The position numbers and the translations under genes were made by a program. The notes under the pieces are model-generated. The model made no database searches and had not been told where the DNA came from. It saw nothing but the letters and a program-made list of their open reading frames with translations. Shown piece by piece: positions 7,709-16,464 of a stretch of DNA of 64,000 bases (its first letter is position 1; each line of letters starts with the position of its first letter). The stretch is from Altererythrobacter sp. BO-6 (lineage in GTDB: Bacteria > Pseudomonadota > Alphaproteobacteria > Sphingomonadales > Sphingomonadaceae): NCBI RefSeq assembly GCF_011047315.1, contig NZ_CP049259.1, positions 248,001 through 312,000 on the forward strand, read 5' to 3'.

Positions 7709-8203
7709 TCACGGGTCGAGCTTCTCTTCCTCGTTGTTTGAGCGAATGCGGCTCGAAAGCCACTGGTAAATGCCCAGCGCGACGAGCCCGAACATGGCCA
7801 CGAAGAAGATTACGGCAGCGTAGAGCGAGTTAGAAACATCGCTTCTGCTGGCGACGAATATCATCACCAGAGCTTCCAGGCTCGAGGCAATCACGATGAT
7901 CGTAACGAACTCAGTAAGGGATCGGCGCGATTCAGAAGGAGAGCGCGGACCTCGCTTGTTGAAGATTTCTTCGTCGGCGATGAACGAGGCCGTCTCGATG
8001 ATAGCAAAGCCGATGATGAGCAGGCCTACGCTACGTAAAGCAACGGTCGAAATGTGCTCCGACGCCGAGAAAGCCGCAACGATGTCAAGGATCGCCGATG
8101 CCAGAATTACGAAGGCGATTACCATGAGCCCGATCGTCGCCAGTACGAAATAGATCGTCGCTGCTAGATGATAGATCGATTTGATCTGCATATGCCTGCC
8201 CAT
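7709..8203 (-). CDS. Four-helix integral membrane protein
   Basis: About 160 residues with four membrane helices: YFVLATIGLMVIAFVILAS, a second at VGLLIIGFAIIETASFI, a third at EFVTIIVIASSLEALVMIFV, and a fourth at AVIFFVAMFGLVALGIY. The loops and tail are charged. No catalytic motif is visible and I assign no function. An ATG at 8191 with GGCAGG in front is an alternative start; the open frame extends to 8266. It is the last gene of a minus-strand run that begins at the CBS gene (9538) and is likely co-expressed under stress. Confidence 0.65.
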   Translation of the reverse strand: MGRHMQIKSIYHLAATIYFVLATIGLMVIAFVILASAILDIVAAFSASEHISTVALRSVGLLIIGFAIIETASFIADEEIFNKRGPRSPSESRRSLTEFVTIIVIASSLEALVMIFVASRSDVSNSLYAAVIFFVAMFGLVALGIYQWLSSRIRSNNEEEKLDP

Positions 8204-8275
8204 CGCGTTGAGTATCGGTGAATTCTGAACCTTTCTCGGAATGGCAATCCGTCGCGAGCTGTCCAAAAGCCAGAG

Positions 8276-8611
8276 TTATGGCGTGAAACTCTTTTCGGAC
8301 CGTACCAGCACGTCGTCGGTGACCTCCATCAGCAGGAAGGGTTCTTCTGCCCAATCGTCAAGAGCATCGAGGAATGCAGATCGCACCTTCTCGTCATCGT
8401 AAGCCATCCTGGCATCGTAAGCTCGCTGCCAGGTTGCCCTGTCGGGCCACTCGGCAATGCCGATAAAGCGCCCTCGCTGATCGCGGTGCAATCTGGAGCC
8501 CAGCGAGCCATAGCGCTTGCGGATCAGCTTGGTGCCCTGCTTCCATGCTTCTCGGAATTGAGCCTCGAAGCCAGGTTTGGCCGTCCACCAATAAGCTGCG
8601 ACGAAAGTCAT
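8276..8611 (-). CDS. ABM-fold (antibiotic biosynthesis monooxygenase-like) protein
   Basis: A 111-residue protein with the ferredoxin-like ABM pattern: N-terminal strand FVAAYWWTAKPGFEAQFREAW, central RFIGIAEWPDRATWQRAY, and C-terminal strand. Such proteins are small dimeric oxygenases, haem-degrading enzymes or structural relatives. The substrate cannot be read from sequence. It lies 60 bp after PRC-barrel paralogue 2 on the same strand, probably in the same stress transcript. Confidence 0.65.
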   Translation of the reverse strand: MTFVAAYWWTAKPGFEAQFREAWKQGTKLIRKRYGSLGSRLHRDQRGRFIGIAEWPDRATWQRAYDARMAYDDEKVRSAFLDALDDWAEEPFLLMEVTDDVLVRSEKSFTP

Positions 8612-8671
8612 AGCGCTTCATTCACATTCAACCGGATCACGGGAAGCATCGCGATATGCCGATGACGCAAA

Positions 8672-9094
8672 TCAGTACGGCATACCCCAATATCGATAGA
8701 GCATTTTGGCATAGGCGCTGTCCCACTCGGGAGCTGTAGTGCCCTCAATAAACGGACTATTGCGGAGCGTGTCGTCCTCCGCCGCGACCACATAACCTTC
8801 AAGCTTGTCGTCGTATTCCAGAGCGCCCCAAGGAAGCGGGCGGAACTCCTCACCGAGGCCAAGAAAGCCGCCAAAACTCATGACAGCGTACTCGACCTGG
8901 CCGGATCGCTTATCGAACATGAAATGCTCAATCTTACCGATGCGATCTCCGTTGGGTCGAAACACCTTTGTGCCTTCAACCCGATCAGATGCAATCAGGT
9001 GATGGGCTGGGTCACTAAGATGTCCGGTACTTTGATCCCTCAGATCACGCACGGAAGGGCTCACGATGTCCTGCTTGCGTTGAGCAGAAACCAT
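8672..9094 (-). CDS. PRC-barrel domain protein (paralogue 2)
   Basis: A 140-residue PRC-barrel protein. The domain runs from VEGTKVFRPNGDRIGKIEHF through VEYAVMSFGGFLGLGE to PLPWGALEYDDKLEGYVV (about 42-110). The tail EWDSAYAKMLYRYWGMPY mirrors that of the protein at 3114, so the two arose by duplication. The start is fixed by AGGAGGAGACAATG, an identical leader to that of the CBS gene immediately upstream (9-bp gap). Both lie behind one sigma-EcfG promoter. Confidence 0.85.
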   Translation of the reverse strand: MVSAQRKQDIVSPSVRDLRDQSTGHLSDPAHHLIASDRVEGTKVFRPNGDRIGKIEHFMFDKRSGQVEYAVMSFGGFLGLGEEFRPLPWGALEYDDKLEGYVVAAEDDTLRNSPFIEGTTAPEWDSAYAKMLYRYWGMPY

Positions 9095-9103
9095 TGTCTC
9101 CTC

Positions 9104-9538
9104 CTATGCCAAGGACTGCGAGTGCAACTGCGAAGGTTTTGCGACCTGTGCAAAGCACTTGCCTGCATCGATCGGCTGGACCTTTACCAAGTCGCCGATC
9201 GAAACAATTCCTACGAGTTGCTTGTCATTGTCGATCACAGGGAGCCGCCTGATTTGAAGGGAAGCCATGTTTTCAAGGACGTCGTCGATAGCGTCGCTTG
9301 AATTACAATAGAGCAATTCCTGCGTCATTACTTCGGACGCCTTCGCTTCCGGACCGAAGCCGCAGCCAATACCGCGTATGGCAATGTCTCGGTCCGTGAC
9401 CATTCCAACCAGCTTGTCATTCTTTGCGACGGGAATGGAACCAAGATCCTTTTCGGCCATCTTCTCTGCGGCCTGCCTGAGGGGCGTATCTGGACTGATC
9501 GTACAAACGTCAGTGCTCATGCATTGTTGAACCTGCAT
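9104..9538 (-). CDS. Tandem CBS domain protein
   Basis: A 144-residue stand-alone Bateman module. CBS1 is about residues 1-60 (MSTDVCTISPDTPLRQAAEKM to LVGMVTDRDIAIRG); CBS2 about 70-125 (VMTQELLYC to LVGIVSIGDLVK). Both end with the typical D-R-D/G-D-L nucleotide-binding turn, so it likely senses an adenine nucleotide. First gene of the minus-strand run CBS, PRC-barrel, ABM, membrane protein. A perfect sigma-EcfG promoter lies 33 bp upstream and AGGAGGAG lies directly before the ATG. Confidence 0.88.
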   Translation of the reverse strand: MQVQQCMSTDVCTISPDTPLRQAAEKMAEKDLGSIPVAKNDKLVGMVTDRDIAIRGIGCGFGPEAKASEVMTQELLYCNSSDAIDDVLENMASLQIRRLPVIDNDKQLVGIVSIGDLVKVQPIDAGKCFAQVAKPSQLHSQSLA

Positions 9539-9570
9539 TGTCTCCTCCTCTTGCTAGTTCACACCTAACA

Positions 9571-9596
9571 AACGGGTGGAGCAGCGGCCGCGTTCC
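9571..9596 (-). promoter_or_regulatory. sigma-EcfG general stress promoter
   Basis: Minus-strand GGAAC, 17-base spacer, CGTT, an exact consensus match. The -10 lies 33 bp upstream of the CBS gene start and would drive the CBS, PRC-barrel, ABM and membrane protein genes. Confidence 0.8.
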
Positions 9597-9779
9597 GAAT
9601 TTTGGGGTTATGGGGTGATATTCGCCAGATGTGTGCTGGCGATGAGCATGAAGCCACAGTTGGCTTGCGGGTTAATGCGCCAGACTATCCCAATGTTGTG
9701 GGGTTGTTGACAGCATCGAGGCTAGCGCCATTACAGAGCCGGGGCGCACTTGAACGAGCCGACGCGATTGCCGTGGTGG

Positions 9780-10022
9780 TCAGTAACCGCCGGGTGGATC
9801 GCTGGCCGGAAAGCTCTCGTCAATATCCTCGTCAACTTCAGTCCACTCACGCTGTAACGGATCGCGCATTGCCTCTGGTCCGGCATCGCGCACGTCCATG
9901 TGGCCTTGGTTCGGCTGATCATCGGCAAAAGCAGCATTCCTGGTTGGTCTGTCCTTCCTTAGGACCCAAACTGCCGCTGCGCCCGCTCCCGCAAGAATCA
10001 GTCCCTTTAATATCAATGACAT
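9780..10022 (-). CDS. Small anchored protein with DESFPASDPP tail
   Basis: An 80-residue protein starting behind GGAGGAGG. It has one N-terminal hydrophobic segment (MSLILKGLILAGAGAAAVWVL), then a soluble acidic tail ending DIDESFPASDPPGGY. The DESFPASDPP motif recurs in small alphaproteobacterial proteins of unknown function. A near-consensus stress promoter (GGACC-N16-CGTT on the minus strand, 10043-10067) lies just upstream, one base off the EcfG consensus. Function unknown. Confidence 0.7.
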   Translation of the reverse strand: MSLILKGLILAGAGAAAVWVLRKDRPTRNAAFADDQPNQGHMDVRDAGPEAMRDPLQREWTEVDEDIDESFPASDPPGGY

Positions 10023-10107
10023 TTCCTCCTCCTCACCGAAGAAACGAACAAGCAGCAGGAAGGGTCCGAAGAGCAAGCCTAGTCTGGTTTCCAACTCGCG
10101 GCCTTTT

Positions 10108-10228
10108 TCCGCTTTCCACCCATGAGCTGCCAGCAATTAGCTCCAGGCCGCATCCTGGAAGCCGACGGTCAGCTTTGCTGCGCTCCTAGCCGATAGCGGC
10201 TGGTCAGCTTCCGACCCAATTGTTGACG
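10108..10228. repeat. Dispersed 125-bp repeat, copy E
   Basis: Begins CCGCTTTCCACCCA, keeps CATCCTGGAAGC in the middle and CTTCCGACCCAATT near the right end; the terminal CGGAC is degenerate here. It separates the small anchored protein from the TonB receptor. Confidence 0.65.
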
Positions 10229-10264
10229 CCACATACATCAATCCAGAGGAAGCGGATGGACCGA

Positions 10265-12823
10265 TCAAAAGCGGGTTCTGACCGTCACCCCATAAGTCGC
10301 CGGGTCCTGCACGAAAGAGGCCCTTGCGCGGTTACCCAGTGCACCGCGAAGCGGGACAGTGAACGTTCCTGTCCGCACCCGCTCGTCGAACACATTATTT
10401 CCCCATATTTCGAGTGCCCAGCTGCCATCATCTGCGCCGATGCCTGCACGCAGGTTTACCCGAACATTCCCATCCTGAATGTCACCCGGCAAAGGCAGGT
10501 CCGGGCGCAAGACCTCTGAAGGGAGAGTGGATGTCCGGCGGCTGCTTTCATAGCGCGCAGTGCCGGATAGAAAGAATTCCAGACGATCAGAAATCGGTGC
10601 TTCGTAAGTGCTTCCAAACACCACCGTCCAATCAGGGGCGTTGGTGAGCGATGCTCCGCATAGCGTGGCAGCATTCGGATTGAAACCCGCCGCCGTCGGG
10701 TCTTGTTCCGCGCAGTCGCTTGGATAGCGAGCGTCAGTGTAAGTGACCGCTACGTTAGCCGACAGACCGTCCGACAGCTGGGCCTGGCCTTCGACCTCAA
10801 ACCCAGTGCTGCGCGCCTTGTCTACGTTGAATGTTTGGAACTGTACGCCTGTGAAATCGAGGACCTGAAAATCGCTGAGTATGGTGTCGAACAATGCGAT
10901 GTTTATCCGCGCGCGGCGGTCGAGCACTTCAGCCTTCATTCCGATTTCGTACGCATCGACCTCTTCTGACGCGAAGCGCGGGTCAGCGCCGCCGACACCT
11001 GCGGACGCATCGAGATTGAAGCCACCGGACTTGAAGCCATGAGTAAAGCTGCCGTAGAAAATGATGTCCTCGCTCGGCCGGAAAGTCGCGTTGAGCGTGT
11101 AGATCAGCTCGTCGTCTTCAAACGTATCATCGAATTCACGCGGGAGCAGCGCTAGCGCCAGCGGATTGGCCGCGAACGCCGGGTTTATTCCCTCCAGCAC
11201 TTCCAGGCTTGGTGCGGCAAACACGAAGCAGTTGAGTGCGACTCCGCCCACCCCGAGGAAATTGCCCGCACCTGCGTTCAGTGTGCCAAGGCAAGCATCA
11301 TACTCGCCATCCACCTGCGTAAACGAGCCATCCTTGCTTTCATCGACGTAGCGAAGCCCAACCGTGAGGTCCAACTGGTCGGTGACGGAAAAGACGTTGT
11401 GAGTGAAGATCGAGAACGACTTGCCGGTCTGCTCATAGCGATTGGATGCGAAATCCCCGGTTGCGTCGACCCCGCCTGCGGTCAGGAACAACGGGTTGGG
11501 CTGAAGCGGCAGAGCCCCGAAGAGCCCGCCGCTCACGCCCGATTGAAACTGATCCAGCAAAGTGAGGGATTTCTGTTCTTCGATCTTCTCCCACGAGTAA
11601 TAGGCGCCAATCAGCCAATCCAGACCTCCGTCAAACGCCTCTCCTTGAAGGCGGAGTTCATGCGTGGTTGACTTGATTCTGGTCGGATTGTTCAACGGTT
11701 CGAAATTCTGACCGCCAAGCGCTCTTGCCTGATTTGAGGCGCCGGCCGTGAACATGCGGAGCTGAGTGTAATCGGTTTCCAGCGCAGTGCGGACTTCGAA
11801 GTCGCGGTACGAAGCGACGTAAGTCAGTTCTCCGAAGGGCATATCGACATTATATTCCGCAGAGACGCCCCAGGTTTCAAATGGCGTGTCGAACTGGCCG
11901 TCATTGGATTTGAGGTCATCCAGCGCGTCTTCGCCGACGTTGGACGCACCGCCATTTGCGGGCAGCCCGAAGGCGTCAAAGTCGACCGTTGAGCCGTCAC
12001 GGATCCAGATCGCATGACAACAGCTGTCGTCGCCTTCGGTGTAATCGCCGATAATGCGCAGTTGGCCCGCAGAGCCAAGATCGAACAGCACCTGGCCGCG
12101 TAACAAAAGCCGTTCGATGGAGTTGCTTTCAATCCCCGTCGGACCCTCGACATAACCATCGCGGTCGCGCGCTGCGCCGGCGAAGCGAAGTGCAATCTTG
12201 TCCGTGACGACCGGCACATTGATACCGGCTTGCACATTGATCAGGTCGAAGTTGCCATACGTAGCATTGGCAAAACCTTCCACGATATTAAGCTGAGGCT
12301 TGCGTGTCCGAATGTCGAGCGCGCCAGCTGATGTGTTGCGTCCGAACAACGTGCCCTGCGGCCCGCGTAAGACTTCGACCCGCTCGACATCGAGCAGATC
12401 GCTAAGCGCGATGCCGGGACGTGAAAGATACACACCATCCAGGAACACGCCGACTGCGCTTTCAAGACCAGTGTTGTTACCGGTCGTGCCGACTCCTCGA
12501 ATGCGCAGCGTGGTCCCGCCGGTCGATGTTCCGAAGGAATTGAGATTGAAACTGGGGGCAACCGAATCAATCGCCGTGATGTCCGCTACACCTGCTCGCT
12601 CGAGCTGCTGAGCAGAAATGGCTGTCACCGCGATAGGAATGTCCTGAACGTCGTTGGCACGTCGAGTCGCGCTGACGATGATGGTGGGTAGCTGGCCCGA
12701 ATCGTCACTTGCCGCAGGCTCGCTTGACTGCTCCTGTGCTGCAGCAATCGATGGCACTGCAGCTAATGCAACAGCCGAAATTCCAGCTCGCAAGAATCCG
12801 TTTACGCGTTGAACCTTAGACAT
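10265..12823 (-). CDS. TonB-dependent outer membrane receptor
   Basis: An 852-residue receptor. The signal peptide (MSKVQRVNGFLRAGISAV to IAAAQEQ) starts at the ATG behind GAGAGGATTGG. The plug domain follows: IIVSATRRANDVQDIPIAVT is the TonB-box region, and LRGPQGTLFGRNTSAGAL is the typical plug end. The beta-barrel fills the rest and ends with VRTRF, a C-terminal Phe as expected for outer membrane insertion. It belongs to the broad sphingomonad receptor group that takes up large organic substrates as well as siderophores. The ligand is unknown. The Crp/Fnr regulator gene lies directly upstream on the same strand and may control it. Confidence 0.9.
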   Translation of the reverse strand: MSKVQRVNGFLRAGISAVALAAVPSIAAAQEQSSEPAASDDSGQLPTIIVSATRRANDVQDIPIAVTAISAQQLERAGVADITAIDSVAPSFNLNSFGTSTGGTTLRIRGVGTTGNNTGLESAVGVFLDGVYLSRPGIALSDLLDVERVEVLRGPQGTLFGRNTSAGALDIRTRKPQLNIVEGFANATYGNFDLINVQAGINVPVVTDKIALRFAGAARDRDGYVEGPTGIESNSIERLLLRGQVLFDLGSAGQLRIIGDYTEGDDSCCHAIWIRDGSTVDFDAFGLPANGGASNVGEDALDDLKSNDGQFDTPFETWGVSAEYNVDMPFGELTYVASYRDFEVRTALETDYTQLRMFTAGASNQARALGGQNFEPLNNPTRIKSTTHELRLQGEAFDGGLDWLIGAYYSWEKIEEQKSLTLLDQFQSGVSGGLFGALPLQPNPLFLTAGGVDATGDFASNRYEQTGKSFSIFTHNVFSVTDQLDLTVGLRYVDESKDGSFTQVDGEYDACLGTLNAGAGNFLGVGGVALNCFVFAAPSLEVLEGINPAFAANPLALALLPREFDDTFEDDELIYTLNATFRPSEDIIFYGSFTHGFKSGGFNLDASAGVGGADPRFASEEVDAYEIGMKAEVLDRRARINIALFDTILSDFQVLDFTGVQFQTFNVDKARSTGFEVEGQAQLSDGLSANVAVTYTDARYPSDCAEQDPTAAGFNPNAATLCGASLTNAPDWTVVFGSTYEAPISDRLEFFLSGTARYESSRRTSTLPSEVLRPDLPLPGDIQDGNVRVNLRAGIGADDGSWALEIWGNNVFDERVRTGTFTVPLRGALGNRARASFVQDPATYGVTVRTRF

Positions 12824-13025
12824 CCGCCAATCCTCTCTCAGCAGCACCCCGGATTGGTGTGAAGGCGCAAGAGAGTGACTTCCCTCTGTCGTTTCTCCCA
12901 ATCGCAATCCGAGATTGCTCTTCTTTTTGTGAGTGACGAAGTAACCGCAGCGTCTCAGCCTGAATGTCGAAAATGAGGCAATCTTGAAACGAACATGCTT
13001 GGGCAAGCGGGCGATTTCTTCCGCC

Positions 13026-13730
13026 TCAGTAATCGCCGCTTTCATTGCTAAGCCAGTCCAGCAGGTCGCTGCTGCTGATAATCTTGATTCCTCCGTAGCT
13101 CCGCTCGATCAGCCCAACCTTCTCCAGCTCCGTCAGAGCGCGGTTCATGGATGCGCGTGACAGCCCAATCGTTGCAGCAAGGTCGGTTTGCTTGAAGCGG
13201 ACCTTCGGCTTGGCGGGTGGAGGGGGCGTGAGGATAAGCAGGAACTTGGCGACGCGCGGCACGAGCGGCAGGATGCGGATCGCATGGAGCATTTCCAGCA
13301 GGATATGTGATCGCATGAGCGTCGCACGCATCAAGGCACTGAGATAGGCGGGCTCCTCGGTGCCGAGCTCGAGAAATCTTTGTGACGGAATACGGATGAC
13401 GCTCGTCGGACCGACCGCAGAGATATCGTGACTGAGCGGAATATCCGTAAACACGGTAAACTCGCCGAAGGAATGTCCCGGCCCCAGGAACGATGTGAGG
13501 ATGAACTCGCCATCGGTTCCGTAGATACCCGCTTTCGCAGCGCCGCTCTCAATGATTGAAATGCCAGGATCTGTATCTCCACGGCTGTGAATATACTGTC
13601 CGTCGGTCAGTCTCCGCAGATTGCCAGCCGCCTTCAGGCGAGCAACCTGACCTTCATCGAGGAAGCTCAGGAAAGGTTTCGGTTGGAAGCGTGTAAGGTC
13701 CATCATTGGGGAATGTTGCATTTTCGACAT
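13026..13730 (-). CDS. Crp/Fnr family transcriptional regulator
   Basis: About 234 residues. An N-terminal cyclic-nucleotide-binding fold is seen at about 35-125 (TDGQYIHSRGDTDPGISII, then FGEFTVFTDIPLSHDISAV). A long dimer helix follows, then a winged helix-turn-helix at about 175-215 (QTDLAATIGLSRASMNRAL). It has no N-terminal Cys cluster, so it is not an Fnr-type Fe-S sensor. The start is uncertain among Met codons at 13730, 13721 and 13706. It is divergent from the DUF1254 gene and about 200 bp upstream of the TonB receptor, so it plausibly regulates both. Confidence 0.85.
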   Translation of the reverse strand: MSKMQHSPMMDLTRFQPKPFLSFLDEGQVARLKAAGNLRRLTDGQYIHSRGDTDPGISIIESGAAKAGIYGTDGEFILTSFLGPGHSFGEFTVFTDIPLSHDISAVGPTSVIRIPSQRFLELGTEEPAYLSALMRATLMRSHILLEMLHAIRILPLVPRVAKFLLILTPPPPAKPKVRFKQTDLAATIGLSRASMNRALTELEKVGLIERSYGGIKIISSSDLLDWLSNESGDY

Positions 13731-13842
13731 TCCGAGCCAAGCATTCTTGTTAGGCCGCCGTTCTCGACGGGCATCAACTTCCTGATTACGCCGCCCTGGA
13801 GGTTTGATCTCCTTCCGCGCCACACACGGAAGACCGCATCTT

Positions 13843-15195
13843 ATGAGAACAGACCTTGTAATCCTCCCGCTCGCGCTTCTCGCATCATCCTGCGCGGCGC
13901 CGCTGCATAGCGGCGGCGAGGAAAAGGCGGCACGCTGCACTTCGTCGGCAACGAAGAAGGAAGCCGCTCGCCGTGCGTTTCAGTTTGCTCTGCCGCTTTA
14001 CGAGATGGCGCGCACGCGGCAGCGGATGCTCTCTCTGTCGGGGGCCGATTTCAATGCCCTGATCCATCGCCCGGCGCTGTCAAGGCCGGATGACCGCACG
14101 ATAACTACGCCCAACAGCGATACCCTCTATTCCACTGCCTGGCTCGATCTTTCTGAAGGCCCCGTGCGATTTTCGATACCCGCGATGGGAGATCGCTATC
14201 ATAGCGTTCAGCTGATGCATGGATTCTCAGACACTTTTGCGATCCTGCGCAATGAAGGCACAGTCCGGCGCCAGTTCCTCATTGCGGGACCTGAATGGGA
14301 AGGGTCGGCCTCTGCCGGGGAAACGCTGATCCGCTCGCCGACACGTGACGCATGGCTTGTCGCGCGAACATTTGTCGAGGGAAGCGGTGACCTGGCTGAA
14401 GCGCGGCGCTTGCAGGCGTCCTACACGATTGAGAGCGATGTGCCGATCGAGGCCGAGCTTGGAGAAGCGCTACCCGAGAGTCCTGGAGCAAGCCAGTTCC
14501 TTGCCGCTGTGAACGAGGCTTTGGCGCGCGATCCGTTGCCGCCAAGTCAGGCTGAACGGCTGGCCTGTTTCGCGCCAACCGGACTTGTGCCGGGTGATCG
14601 CAACTCCTTTACTCAACTTAATCCCACCATGCAGCGCATATGGGAAAGCAATCTCCCTACCTTTTACCGCGAAGCGAGGCAGGTATTCGAAAACGCCGGA
14701 ACATTTCGCAACGGATGGCGCTACCCTGCGTCCAATATAGCCCAGTTCGAGACCGACGATGTGTATCGTTCGGCCATCGCGCTGGGTGGTCTCGCAGCGC
14801 TTCCGAAGCACGAAGCGTTCAATTCGATAACAACGCGCGATTCCGCAGGTGATGCGCTGGATGGTGCGAAGCACTATCGATTGCGCATTGCACCTGACGT
14901 CCCTGTCCAGGCATTCTGGTCATTGTCGCTTTATCAGCCTGCTGAATCTGGACGCTGGTTCCTATACGAAAATGCGATCGATCGCTATGCAATTAGCAGC
15001 ACCGGTACTGATCTCGTAAGATCGGAAGACAGAGGAATATCGATCGATATCGCGCACACCAAGCCAACAGGGGCCGACAACTGGCTGCCAGCTCCGGATG
15101 GGCCGTTCCTGCTTGTCTTTCGTGCCTATCGGCCAAAACTGTCCTTTACCGACGGCGCATTTCTGCTCGATCCGGTCGAGCGAGCGAACGACTAG
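13843..15195 (+). CDS. DUF1254/DUF1214 domain lipoprotein
   Basis: A 450-residue exported protein. The lipoprotein signal ends in lipobox ASSC (about residue 17). The DUF1254 region has the conserved TTPNSDTLYSTAWLDL (about residues 88-103), and the C-terminal DUF1214 region has AFWSLSLYQPAESGRWFLYE. Proteins of this pair of domains are widespread and biochemically poorly defined. The gene is divergent from the Crp/Fnr gene, with 112 bp between the starts. The frame extends further upstream, but the ATG at 13843 is where the signal peptide begins. Confidence 0.85.
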   Translation: MRTDLVILPLALLASSCAAPLHSGGEEKAARCTSSATKKEAARRAFQFALPLYEMARTRQRMLSLSGADFNALIHRPALSRPDDRTITTPNSDTLYSTAWLDLSEGPVRFSIPAMGDRYHSVQLMHGFSDTFAILRNEGTVRRQFLIAGPEWEGSASAGETLIRSPTRDAWLVARTFVEGSGDLAEARRLQASYTIESDVPIEAELGEALPESPGASQFLAAVNEALARDPLPPSQAERLACFAPTGLVPGDRNSFTQLNPTMQRIWESNLPTFYREARQVFENAGTFRNGWRYPASNIAQFETDDVYRSAIALGGLAALPKHEAFNSITTRDSAGDALDGAKHYRLRIAPDVPVQAFWSLSLYQPAESGRWFLYENAIDRYAISSTGTDLVRSEDRGISIDIAHTKPTGADNWLPAPDGPFLLVFRAYRPKLSFTDGAFLLDPVERAND

Positions 15196-15253
15196 GTGAA
15201 GCCAGCCAGGCTGGCCGTCTGCTAACGCCGTGTTCCTGGTTCCAAGATAGCGT

Positions 15254-15378
15254 TGTCCGCTTTCCACCCATTAGCTGCCGGTAACTAGCTCCAGGAAGCA
15301 TCCTGAAAGCCGACAATCCGCTTCGCACCGCTATCAGCCGAAACCGGACCAGCCGCTTCCGACCCAGTCGCGGACGTT
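15254..15378. repeat. Dispersed 125-bp repeat, copy F (best copy)
   Basis: The most complete copy. It runs from TGTCCGCTTTCCACCCA through CATCCTGAAAGCC to GCTTCCGACCCA and CGCGGACGTT. The ends GTCCGC and GCGGAC are perfect inverted repeats. It lies between two convergent genes. Confidence 0.75.
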
Positions 15379-15400
15379 TTGGTTGAGCTCCGTGTTTCAG

Positions 15401-16069
15401 TTAGGCTTCGTTGGGGTATCGCACGACTTCTTCCCAATCTGTGGCCTTCGCATTCGAAGGTGGATTATAGATCCCCTGGCCCGTTGCACATGACGTATCG
15501 TCTCTTCCGTTTTCTTGCGCGCGATTGGAGCAAGTTACGACCTGCCAATCAATCTTTGCATCATCGCCAAAGAATTTTGCCACGTGGTCAAGGTTAAATG
15601 GACCAAATTTGTGATGACCCAGCGCAAAAGAACCTGGCGGAATCATTCTGGTGCAGAGACGAGCGCCAGGGCGATACCAGCATTTATTAGCAATACATTG
15701 ACCAGATGAGCCGCTGAATGAGGCGACGTCGTAATTTGGATTTCCCAAGTTCGCTTCATGAAACGAAGTAAACGCCTGGGTGCATTGAGAGTTGTTTGTG
15801 CAGGAAAGCTCAGGCGCACCTACCGCAGCCAAGTCAGCGTAAATGCATGCTCCACCGGACCCAAATGATCTTTCCTCCAGCGGTTGAGCATTCGTGCCTC
15901 TACTCACGCTGAAGGAGCCAGTGAGTTGGAAATTGTCCGGTCCCATTGGTATTACAGGACCAGGCTTCAAAACCTTAAATTCCGGAGGGACCACTGTTTG
16001 TGCGGCTACAGAAATAGATAGCGCAAAGACCGTGAACAGTGTTGCAATAGCCAAGCGAGATAAGAGCAT
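15401..16069 (-). CDS. Secreted cysteine-rich protein of unknown function
   Basis: A 222-residue protein with a signal peptide (cleavage near VAAQT, residue 23) and eight cysteines in the mature part, probably forming disulfides in the periplasm or outside. Short Cys-containing segments such as SCTNNSQC and QCIANKCWYRPGARLC look like small disulfide loops. I do not recognise a family. GGGAGG precedes the ATG. The gene is isolated between two copies of the dispersed repeat, which is consistent with an accessory acquisition. Confidence 0.7.
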   Translation of the reverse strand: MLLSRLAIATLFTVFALSISVAAQTVVPPEFKVLKPGPVIPMGPDNFQLTGSFSVSRGTNAQPLEERSFGSGGACIYADLAAVGAPELSCTNNSQCTQAFTSFHEANLGNPNYDVASFSGSSGQCIANKCWYRPGARLCTRMIPPGSFALGHHKFGPFNLDHVAKFFGDDAKIDWQVVTCSNRAQENGRDDTSCATGQGIYNPPSNAKATDWEEVVRYPNEA

Positions 16070-16222
16070 ACCGACCTCCCAAACACCAAGATACCGACAG
16101 CATCAATTCGGAACATCGACCCACTAATTGGGTGGATGATTGCGCTTCTTTTTTTCGCTTTGCAATCGCAAATGTTTGATGCGAAAATGAAGGTCGATTG
16201 GCTTGGAAAGATGAATAGCTCG

Positions 16223-16346
16223 ACGACCGCTTTCCACCCAACAGCAGCCGCATCTCAGCTTTTAGAGGCGTCCTGATAGCAGACAGACTGCTGTGCTTAG
16301 CTTTCAGCCAGTAGAGGTCAGGCTGCTAACGACCCACGAACGGTCA
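16223..16346. repeat. Dispersed 125-bp repeat, copy G
   Basis: Starts GACCGCTTTCCACCCA and ends GCTAACGACCCACGAACGGTC; the outer ends GACCG and CGGTC are perfect inverted repeats even though both differ from the usual GTCCG/CGGAC. This compensatory change implies that the ends pair. A further ACCCACTAATTGGGT palindrome lies at about 16120-16134. Confidence 0.7.
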
Positions 16347-16464
16347 TACCTTGGCGTCATTCCTAAGCGAGCCGTCGGCATCCGACCTTGTCTGCAGCCA
16401 TTACCGGATCGTTTTGGCCTCTGGAGCGGTAAGGCGTAACTTCCCACTCCAGCGCCTAATGCGG

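Noticed and set aside
9602..10189. 195-codon frame on the + strand
   Set aside because: It overlaps the better supported small anchored protein on the other strand and the dispersed repeat; Arg/Pro-rich shadow composition.
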